NCBI GenBank assembly: GCA_047620505.1
Contig: JBLHKS010000125.1
Location: forward strand, 1-21,164
Length of the DNA: 21,164 nt
Direction of reading: 5' to 3'
Source of the DNA: JBLHKS01 sp047620505
Lineage (GTDB): Bacteria; Verrucomicrobiota; Verrucomicrobiia; Verrucomicrobiales; DEV007
Made by a program: the position numbers and the translations under genes. This document shows positions 16,114-21,164 of this stretch, piece by piece (position 1 is the first letter of the stretch; each line of letters opens with the position of its first letter). The notes below the pieces were generated by a model. That model had not been told where the DNA came from. It ran no database searches and was given only the letters and a program-made list of their open reading frames with translations.

Positions 16114-16970
16114 GAGTGTTTTTCCTCCTCGGTGAGTTCCAGAAACAGTTGCTCCAGGGTCGTTCGCGGCCGCCCGCTGGCGACGATTTTCGCACCGCCG
16201 TCCTTCAGCAGCTGCTCAAGTTTTTCGCGCAGCTTCTCGTCCATCCCTTCAATCACCAATTCGTCTTTTTCCTCGGAGGTGGTCAATTCATCGAGGGTTC
16301 CCTCGCGGACCATTCGGCCTTTATTCATGATGCCGACGCGGTCGCAGACTTCCTGAACCTGCTCGAGGAGGTGAGAACACAAAATCACGGATTTGCCGAG
16401 GCTTTTGAGCTCGAGGACCAGGTCGCGGATCTGCCGTGATCCACGCGGGTCGACCCCGGCGGTCGGTTCATCGAGCACGACGAGACGAGGCTCGTGGACC
16501 AGCGCCTGGGCGAGCCCGATTCGCTGGAGCATGCCTTTCGAGTAGCCGCCGACGCGCCGTTTCGCCGCGTCCTCAAGGCCGACGAGTTCAAGCAATTCCG
16601 GAACGCGCTCTTTCAGCTCGGCTCCACGCAAACCGCAGAGTTTGCCGTAAAATTTGAGCGTCTCCGCGCCGGTGAGGTGCTTGTAAAAATAGGGATTCTC
16701 CGGCAGAAATCCGACGTCCCGCCGACTGCCGACTTTTCCGCTGTCGATCCCGAAAACCTCGGTCGCTCCGCTCGTCGCCTGGATCAAACCGAGGATCACC
16801 TTCATCGTCGTCGACTTCCCCGATCCGTTCGGACCAATCAAGCCGTAGACCTCGCCGACGCCGACTTCGAAGCTCAGATCGGACACCGCCAGAACTTTCT
16901 GACGCGCGAGCTGAGTTCGAAACACCTTCGTCAGGTGCTCAACTTTAACTGCTGGTTCGCTGCTCTTCAT
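16110..16970 (-). CDS. ABC transporter ATP-binding protein, ABC-2 exporter type
   Basis: This 286-residue nucleotide-binding subunit has all motifs intact: Walker A GPNGSGKST (46-53), Q-loop region FLPENPYFYKHLT (88-100), ABC signature YSKGMLQR (143-150), Walker B LVVLDEP (163-169), a D-loop (AGVDPRG) and the H-loop His200 (LCSHLLEQ). The roughly 60-residue extension after the H-loop (EGMDEKLREKLEQLL, ending LEQLFLELTEEE) is the regulatory tail common in CcmA/NatA/DrrA-type ATPases. The ATG lies 1 nt after the acylphosphatase stop and overlaps the permease start. Confidence 0.94.
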   Translation of the reverse strand: MKSSEPAVKVEHLTKVFRTQLARQKVLAVSDLSFEVGVGEVYGLIGPNGSGKSTTMKVILGLIQATSGATEVFGIDSGKVGSRRDVGFLPENPYFYKHLTGAETLKFYGKLCGLRGAELKERVPELLELVGLEDAAKRRVGGYSKGMLQRIGLAQALVHEPRLVVLDEPTAGVDPRGSRQIRDLVLELKSLGKSVILCSHLLEQVQEVCDRVGIMNKGRMVREGTLDELTTSEEKDELVIEGMDEKLREKLEQLLKDGGAKIVASGRPRTTLEQLFLELTEEEKHS

Positions 16971-16971
16971 T

Positions 16972-17241
16972 TTAACGAATTGAAAACCCTTTTATGCCTT
17001 CCAAATCGGGGATGTTCCGAATCTCGACCTTCTGAATGTGGTGCGCCAGGCTGCTGTCGCGAATTTCCTGAATGAACTCGTCGACCTCTTCATCTTCGCC
17101 CATGACCTGCATTTCGACACGGCCATCAAACAGGTTTTTGACCCATCCGGTGACGTCAAAACCTTTGGCGAGTTGCCGAGTCGCGTAGCGGAAACCGACC
17201 CCTTGAACTCTCCCTTCGAAATGAACCTCCTTCGCAATCAT
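16972..17241 (-). CDS. acyP: Acylphosphatase
   Basis: This small cytosolic enzyme hydrolyses carboxyl-phosphate bonds such as acetyl or 1,3-bisphosphoglyceryl phosphate. The 89 residues match the family length and both signatures: GRVQGVGFRYATRQLA (residues 10-25, with the phosphate-binding loop and catalytic Arg18) and GWVKNLFDGRVEMQV (catalytic Asn35). It sits in the middle of the minus-strand run, 1 nt before the ABC ATPase start. Its own ATG at 17241 is preceded by a 32-bp gap after the coiled-coil gene and has no clear Shine-Dalgarno sequence. An overlapping frame (16992-17237) is a shadow. Confidence 0.95.
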   Translation of the reverse strand: MIAKEVHFEGRVQGVGFRYATRQLAKGFDVTGWVKNLFDGRVEMQVMGEDEEVDEFIQEIRDSSLAHHIQKVEIRNIPDLEGIKGFSIR

Positions 17242-17273
17242 CTGTAGAAACTGACATCAGCAAAACACCTAAT

Positions 17274-17507
17274 CTACCTCGACTGCAAGTCGGATTCGAG
17301 CCGGATGATTTCATCGAGCAGCTGCTGGTTGCGCTTCTCGAGCTTTTCCAGCTTTCGATAGAGCTCGATCACGAACTTGTCGTCTTCCGGAATCTGCTCT
17401 TGATACTCGCTCGCCTTCAGCCGCCAATCATTGCCCCAGGACAGGCAGGCTCCGGCAACGATGGCCAGCGCCACCAATTCGATCATCAATCGCGCTGGGC
17501 CGCTCAT
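17274..17507 (-). CDS. Small membrane-anchored coiled-coil protein
   Basis: This 77-residue protein of unrecognised family has one membrane segment (residues about 6-23, LMIELVALAIVAGACLSW), a short linker, and a predicted coiled coil (about 45-75; FVIELYRKLEKLEKRNQQLL, then DEIIRLESDL) with heptad leucines and isoleucines. The organisation resembles small scaffold or division-type proteins (FtsB/FtsL-like size), but nothing specific matches. It starts 5 bp after the stop of the 218-aa secreted protein. The QQLL in the coiled coil is encoded by one of the GCAGCTGC copies. Confidence 0.75.
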   Translation of the reverse strand: MSGPARLMIELVALAIVAGACLSWGNDWRLKASEYQEQIPEDDKFVIELYRKLEKLEKRNQQLLDEIIRLESDLQSR

Positions 17508-17512
17508 CCGAT

Positions 17513-18169
17513 TCAGCCGCCGAAGATCCGATTCAGGAAATTACCCTTTTTCTTCTTCCCGGAGCTGCGTCCGGAATTTCGCGGCGCGGGGCGTCGAACC
17601 TCGGTATCGGTATCGATCGGTCGAGCGCCAACTCGATCAGGACCGCCCTCGGCCATTTGCTGGAGGACATCGGACGAAACTCCAGATCCGTAAACCTGGG
17701 CCTTCGGCGGCGCTTTTGGATTCTGCGGATCGTAAGCGAGGCGCCTAACCACCGTATTTCCCGGCATCGTGTAGAGCCGTTCCTCGGTCAAGCGATCCTG
17801 AAAATCGTAGACGAATTCACCTCGATAAATCACGGTGCCGCGAGCGTTGTAGACCAGGAAATCAGAGGGCTCTCCAAAGCGGTTGAGTCGGTAAGTCCGC
17901 TTCAACACCGGGCGATCGTTGGCGTCGTAAGTGATGACTTCCTGAATCCGCGTATTGCCGTTATTTTTGGTCACCGTCCGTCCGCCCGTGCTGGTGCGCA
18001 CCACGCGAACCCAGACATCCTCTTCGTTTGGCTGCGAACCGCCGCCCCGCGGATACTGAGCAAATCCGACAGACAAAAGTCCAGTCAGAAAGAGCGCTGC
18101 GATCCATGCATGAACCGAGACTCTGGCGGAATTTCCGAAGCGGCGGCGAGTTGAACTGAAGAAATGCAT
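17513..18169 (-). CDS. Secreted protein with YD/MORN-like beta-hairpin repeats
   Basis: This 218-residue protein of unknown function has a basic N-terminus followed by a hydrophobic signal sequence ending near VGFAQYP (residue 38). Residues about 72-150 form degenerate hairpin repeats of the type YDxxDRPVLKRTYRL, FLVYNARGTVIYRGEF, VYDFQDRLTEERLY and LAYDPQNP, like antitoxin MORN-type or short YD repeats. The C-terminus is basic and glycine-rich (GRSSGKKKKGNFLNRIFGG). It is the first gene of the long minus-strand run and diverges from secG over 78 bp, so the run's promoter should lie there. Signal-peptide length and the ATG at 18169 are consistent, but an internal start cannot be excluded. Confidence 0.72.
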   Translation of the reverse strand: MHFFSSTRRRFGNSARVSVHAWIAALFLTGLLSVGFAQYPRGGGSQPNEEDVWVRVVRTSTGGRTVTKNNGNTRIQEVITYDANDRPVLKRTYRLNRFGEPSDFLVYNARGTVIYRGEFVYDFQDRLTEERLYTMPGNTVVRRLAYDPQNPKAPPKAQVYGSGVSSDVLQQMAEGGPDRVGARPIDTDTEVRRPAPRNSGRSSGKKKKGNFLNRIFGG

Positions 18170-18247
18170 AGAGGGCTGAATTCGCTGGGAATCTAGAATC
18201 GTTTCGCGACTTTACAAATTCAGTCTTGCGTCCACAGTTCCCGCCCC

Positions 18248-18757
18248 ATGGACTTCCTAGCCATTTTTTTTAACGTTCTAGTTTTTCTGCACGTTCTCGT
18301 CTCCATCCTTTTGGGGCTCATCATTTTGATGCAGCGGCCAAAGCAAGAGGGGCTCGGTGCGGCGTTTGCCGGTGGGATGATGAACGAGTCCTTCGGCGCG
18401 CAGACCACGGACGTCCTGCAGAAGGCGACGCGCTTTCTTGCGATCTGTTTTTTCACCCTCGCCGCATTGATGGCAGTCGTGAAGTCTCTCGAAAATCGAG
18501 ATAATGTTTTATCCAGCAGCACCGGCGATGAACTTGCGGCAGCAGCAGCTGCTGCGGAGGCTGAAAAATCCGAGGAGCCTGAGGGCCTGACCACGAATAC
18601 GCCCGGAACTCCGGAACAAGGACTCATCGATGCAGGAGAAGCGACGACGCCACCCGCAGATCCGGCCACGCCACCTGCAGATCCGGCTACGCCACCCGCA
18701 GACCCGGCCACGCCACCTGCGGACCCGGCCCCCGCGCCTGCGAATCCAAATCCGTAA
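18248..18757 (+). CDS. secG: Preprotein translocase subunit SecG with long low-complexity tail
   Basis: SecG is the small third subunit of the SecYEG channel. Two membrane helices are visible (about 5-28 and 58-78), separated by the SecG loop MQRPKQEGLGAAFAGGM and MNESFGAQTTDVLQKATRF. Typical SecG is about 75-110 residues; this one has 169 because of a tail after residue 85: an alanine run (AAAAAAAAEAE), an acidic patch and ATPPADP heptapeptides repeated four times. The tail is most likely cytosolic or disordered. No Shine-Dalgarno sequence precedes the ATG. The fused acyltransferase-heptosyltransferase gene follows on the same strand after 96 bp. Confidence 0.93.
   Translation: MDFLAIFFNVLVFLHVLVSILLGLIILMQRPKQEGLGAAFAGGMMNESFGAQTTDVLQKATRFLAICFFTLAALMAVVKSLENRDNVLSSSTGDELAAAAAAAEAEKSEEPEGLTTNTPGTPEQGLIDAGEATTPPADPATPPADPATPPADPATPPADPAPAPANPNP
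18647..18730 (+). repeat. Four tandem 21-bp units in the secG tail
   Basis: Units begin at 18647, 18668, 18689 and 18710 (each ACGCCACC...) and encode TPPADPA repeats. Third-position differences between units (GCAGAT/GCAGAC/GCGGAC) show some divergence. Copy number is likely variable between strains because 21 bp keeps the frame. Confidence 0.9.
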
Positions 18758-18818
18758 TTTTGAGCCTGCGCGCCAGCAGCTGCCGGGTCAGAAACGGCGC
18801 TTGACCCCGATCACGACG

Positions 18819-18857
18819 ATGGACGACCTATCCGAGCTGCTTGCGTCCCAGTCATGA
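18819..18857 (+). CDS. Possible 12-codon upstream ORF before the fused LPS gene
   Basis: The ORF encodes MDDLSELLASQS and its stop TGA overlaps the ATG of the acyltransferase-heptosyltransferase gene (ATGA at 18854-18857). The layout would allow translational coupling. No Shine-Dalgarno sequence precedes it and such a short ORF can arise by chance, so it is only a possibility. Confidence 0.2.
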   Translation: MDDLSELLASQS

Positions 18858-20833
18858 TTTCCCGGGTTTTCCAATACATCGTATTTCTCTTCTACCGGCT
18901 CGTAGAAAAAATACTGATTTTCATCCCGATCCGCCTGTGCTGGACGATCGGGTCCTTCGCTGGGTGGACGCTCTATTGGTTTCTCCCTGGATACCGCAAA
19001 ATCGTCCGACGCAACCTCATCATCGCGATGGGGGACGAAATCGGAGCCACCGAATGTCGGCGGATCGCTCACCGTCATTTCTGCGCGCTTGGACGAAATC
19101 TTCTCTGCAGCATCAAGCTCATGCGGATGCGTACATCCGCCGTCGAAAAACGCATCCGCTTCGAAAGCCGTGAAGTCCCGCTGCGAGTGATCGAGGAAGG
19201 CAAAGGTGCCATCGGGGCGATGGCTCACCTCGGCCCCTGGGAAATCCTCGCGCAAATTTCGACCTTCGGGGCAAGCGCCAAACGAGGCGCGCTCTATCAG
19301 CCTCTCTCGAACGTCTTTCTCAACCGCCACGTCACTGAAGACCGCGAGCAGTCAGGGCTCGTCCTCTTCGACCGGCGCAAAGGTTTTTACGGACCGATGA
19401 AGCACATCCGCGAAGGCGGCGGGATCGGCATTCTGGTCGATCAGAACGCTGGAAACAGCGGCGTCTGGGCTCCGTTCTTCGGGCGCCTCGCCTCGACATC
19501 GAACCTCGCGGCCCTGCTCGCCACCCGCACCGGCGCACCCATCTTGCCCGTCGGACTTTATCCCGAAGGCCCGGCGAAATGGAAAATCGTCTACGGCGAG
19601 CCGATCCGAACCTACGACCACGAAGGCAAAGAAGTCTCCAGCAGTAAAATCACTGCCCAGATCAACGTCGAGATGGAGAAAATCATCCGGCGCGCCCCCG
19701 AAGAATGGTTCTGGGTTCACAACCGCTGGAAAACGCCGCGACCCGAATTCCTCCTCAGCGGCTACCGGCGCGGAGTCGAGTACCCGCCGAATTTCGACAA
19801 AGAAAAGGACCTCAAACCCTTCCGGATCCTCGTCCGCTCCCCCAACTGGCTTGGCGACGCCTGCATGGCCGTCCCTGCCGTTCGCGCGATCAAAGCCGGC
19901 CGTCCCGACGCCCACGTCACCGTCCTCTGCAACGAAAACCTCTCCGATCTCTGGAACGCCGTCAGGCACGTCGACGAAGTCCTGACCAAGCCCAAAAAAG
20001 CCGGCGTATTCAAAACCTCGCGGCTCATCCGGATGTGGGCAGACTTCGACGCCGGAGTCCTGCTGACCAACTCGCTGCGCACCGCCCTGGAAATGCGTCG
20101 GGCAAAAATCGACCCCATCATCGGCTTCGCTGGCCACAAGCGGAAAAAATTCCTCCACGCCGTCGTCCCTGAGCCCAAACTCCAAGGCCCGCCGGAACAC
20201 CACGCCTGGGCTTACATGCGGCTCGCCAAATTCGTCGGTGCCGATTCCTCCGATCCCGAACTCTACCTCACAAGCGAGCATCGCCCCGAATTCAAAGGCC
20301 GTTGGCGGATCGGAATCTGCCCCGGCGCAGCCTACGGAGGAGCCAAACGCTGGCCCGGCGAAAACTTCGCCCGCGCGATCGAACAGATCAACGAACGCCT
20401 CGACGGCCGGGTCGAATGGATCATCTACGGTGCTGCCAACGAGTACGAAATGTCCTACTACTTTCAAAAGCAGTGCGACGTCGAGCTCAACAACCTCGTC
20501 GGCCAGACCTCGATGGGCGAGTTGATGGACGAACTCCGCACCTGTCATCTTCTCATCACCAACGACACCGGCACGATGCACCTCGCTGCCCTGCTCGGAG
20601 CGCGAACCGTCTCAATCTTCGGCTCGACCGAACCCGCCCTGACCGCTCCGCTCGGCAAAGGCCATCGCGTCCTCCGCGAGCACGTCGAATGCAGCCCCTG
20701 CTTCCTCCGCGAATGCCCTCTCGATTTTCGCTGCATGAAAGCCGTCAAAGTCCCCATGGTCGTTGAAGCGACGTTGGAGATCATCGAGGACTACAAAAAG
20801 CAGCCCCCCGCGCCAGCAGCTGCTGCCGCCTGA
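18854..20833 (+). CDS. Fusion of LpxL-type lipid A acyltransferase and WaaF-type heptosyltransferase II
   Basis: The 659-residue protein joins two LPS enzymes. Residues 1-305 match the LpxL/HtrB family: an N-terminal membrane anchor (VFQYIVFLFYRLVEKILIFI), the catalytic HX4E in AHLGPWE (His125, Glu130), VDQNAG, VWAPFFGR and EEWFWVHNRWK. Residues about 320-650 match GT9 heptosyltransferase II: ILVRSPNWLGDACMAVPAV near 325, CPGAAYGGAKRWPGENFA near 490, NDTGTMHLAALLGA near 570 and the cysteine-rich ECSPCFLRECPLDFRCM near 611. Normally these are two genes, lpxL and waaF. Both halves keep their key residues, and the linker is short (about 15 residues, EYPPNFDKEKDLKP). The tail ends in PAPAAAAA, encoded by a GCAGCTGC copy. 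The assignment of each half is firm; activity of both is unproven. Confidence 0.92.
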   Translation: MISRVFQYIVFLFYRLVEKILIFIPIRLCWTIGSFAGWTLYWFLPGYRKIVRRNLIIAMGDEIGATECRRIAHRHFCALGRNLLCSIKLMRMRTSAVEKRIRFESREVPLRVIEEGKGAIGAMAHLGPWEILAQISTFGASAKRGALYQPLSNVFLNRHVTEDREQSGLVLFDRRKGFYGPMKHIREGGGIGILVDQNAGNSGVWAPFFGRLASTSNLAALLATRTGAPILPVGLYPEGPAKWKIVYGEPIRTYDHEGKEVSSSKITAQINVEMEKIIRRAPEEWFWVHNRWKTPRPEFLLSGYRRGVEYPPNFDKEKDLKPFRILVRSPNWLGDACMAVPAVRAIKAGRPDAHVTVLCNENLSDLWNAVRHVDEVLTKPKKAGVFKTSRLIRMWADFDAGVLLTNSLRTALEMRRAKIDPIIGFAGHKRKKFLHAVVPEPKLQGPPEHHAWAYMRLAKFVGADSSDPELYLTSEHRPEFKGRWRIGICPGAAYGGAKRWPGENFARAIEQINERLDGRVEWIIYGAANEYEMSYYFQKQCDVELNNLVGQTSMGELMDELRTCHLLITNDTGTMHLAALLGARTVSIFGSTEPALTAPLGKGHRVLREHVECSPCFLRECPLDFRCMKAVKVPMVVEATLEIIEDYKKQPPAPAAAAA

Positions 20834-20870
20834 GCTTGAAATAGAGGAAGCCGGAATTCGGTTCTTCCAA

Positions 20871-21000
20871 TCGTCACGGAGCACCTCTCGGTCGTCACGG
20901 AGCACCTCTCTGTCGTCACGGAGCACCTCTCTGTCGTCACGAAACACCTCTCGGTCGTCACGGAGCACCTCTCGGTCGTCACGAAGCACCTCTCGGTCGT
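20871..21000. repeat. Tandem array of 21-bp units (minisatellite-like)
   Basis: Six complete units start at 20871, 20892, 20913, 20934, 20955 and 20976, each beginning TCGTCACG and containing CACCTCTC, followed by a 4-bp partial unit (20997-21000). They differ at a few positions (GGAGCACC, GAAACACC, GAAGCACC; CTCTCGG or CTCTCTG). Because 21 is a multiple of three, several frames stay open on both strands (for example RDDREVL on the minus strand), but no start or known product makes any of them convincing. The array begins 37 bp after the fused LPS gene. Confidence 0.92.
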
Positions 21001-21039
21001 AAGCGTTACGCCGGGCACCGCCTTGACAATCTGAGTAAT

Positions 21040-21068
21040 AGATGTCGTAGATCCGACCTACGACGTCT
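21040..21068. repeat. 11-bp stem-loop (AGATGTCGTAG / CTACGACGTCT)
   Basis: The arms at 21040-21050 and 21058-21068 pair over 11 bp with a single T-G wobble around a 7-nt loop (ATCCGAC). It overlaps the stop of the possible minus-strand gene and has no T-tract. It may be a terminator-like or REP-like element. Confidence 0.55.
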
Positions 21069-21163
21069 ACGCAACAGCCGGTTGAAGGACGCGCTGTCGT
21101 TCGGCCCAGGCGCGCGGCGTGAGCTGCGGGATCTGATGGTTAGTGGCGCGAGGCAGGATCGAG
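21067..21163 (-). CDS. Possible C-terminus of a minus-strand gene, cut by window
   Basis: One minus-strand frame is open from the right edge to a TAG at 21069-21067 and reads about 31 codons ending in QIPQLTPRAWAERQRVLQPA and VA. It has G/C-rich third positions, as coding DNA here does, and a stem-loop at its end. It is too short to identify and another minus frame is also open, so coding status is uncertain. Confidence 0.3.
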   Translation of the reverse strand, partial: SILPRATNHQIPQLTPRAWAERQRVLQPAVA

Positions 21164-21164
21164 A

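Larger units (their letters stand above)
20834..21164. other. Right-end stretch without a firmly supported gene
   Basis: This 331-bp stretch holds the 21-bp tandem array (20871-21000), a TTGACA at 21023-21028 without a convincing -10, a stem-loop (21040-21068) and a possible minus-strand gene end. Nothing else is seen. Confidence 0.6.

Noticed and set aside
18170..18247. Promoter for secG using TAGAAT near 18194
   Set aside because: TAGAAT is a fair -10, but no acceptable -35 is found at usual spacing, so it is not listed as a feature.
19352..20581. 409-aa minus-strand ORF opposite the fused LPS gene
   Set aside because: It is antisense to two well-defined enzyme domains. Its composition is that of reverse-strand reading, with no family motif.
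20612..20989. 125-aa minus-strand ORF made of RDDREVL heptads
   Set aside because: Its first third is the 21-bp tandem array and the rest is antisense to the heptosyltransferase C-terminus. No supporting start signal is seen.
20871..21000. CRISPR array
   Set aside because: The repeats are directly adjacent with no unique spacers, and no cas gene is nearby.
21023..21052. Promoter starting from TTGACA at 21023
   Set aside because: No -10 element resembling TATAAT lies at 16-18 bp spacing and no gene start follows within the window.
1..21164. tRNA, rRNA, riboswitch or other RNA genes
   Set aside because: No cloverleaf, rRNA-like segment or known riboswitch core was noticed; the gaps are too short for most of them.

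Overview
This GC-rich window is chromosomal DNA of a Gram-negative bacterium, most likely from the Planctomycetota/Verrucomicrobiota group and probably Verrucomicrobiota. The reasons are a DUF1553 (PSD1-type) protein with a sugar-binding-like N-terminus, a secreted ceramidase-family enzyme, a secreted LVDD-type beta-propeller, a short secretin-like protein, and two lipid A/LPS core enzymes that imply an outer membrane. No RNA gene, CRISPR array, integrase or clear insertion sequence was found. Coding density is very high and most start codons lack a recognisable Shine-Dalgarno sequence.

Layout: (1) 1-1513 (+) is the 3' part of a DUF1553 gene. (2) 1637-3427 (+) is aspS, converging after 6 bp on (3) a minus-strand pair, a 78-aa zinc-ribbon gene followed by priA (5971-3434). 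(4) recG (6138-8270, +) diverges from that pair across a short AT-rich promoter region. Two replication-fork rescue helicases are therefore back to back with an unknown zinc-ribbon protein. (5) recG and a ceramidase-like gene (9799-8390, -) converge on a 112-bp nested inverted repeat (8276-8387) resembling a pair of REP sequences. (6) 9848-12516 (+) holds a short secretin-like gene overlapping by 4 nt a secreted beta-propeller gene. (7) 18169-12491 (-) is one long tight gene run: secreted protein, small coiled-coil membrane protein, acylphosphatase, ABC ATPase, ABC permease, single-pass membrane protein, metallophosphoesterase, heptosyltransferase. (8) 18248-20833 (+) has secG, with a four-copy 21-bp repeat in its tail, and a gene fusing an LpxL-type lipid A acyltransferase to a WaaF-type heptosyltransferase. 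(9) 20834-21164 is a noncoding-looking stretch with a second 21-bp tandem array, a stem-loop, and possibly the end of a minus-strand gene.

Functional themes are translation and replication restart (aspS, priA, recG), envelope biogenesis (two GT9 heptosyltransferases, lipid A acyltransferase, SecG, ABC exporter) and secreted catabolism (DUF1553, ceramidase-like, beta-propeller). The strongest signal not tied to a gene is the octamer palindrome GCAGCTGC, usually inside CCAGCAGCTGCTGG. It occurs 19 times in 21 kb, in different reading frames and between genes, like a highly iterated palindrome. The most notable gene is the acyltransferase-heptosyltransferase fusion.
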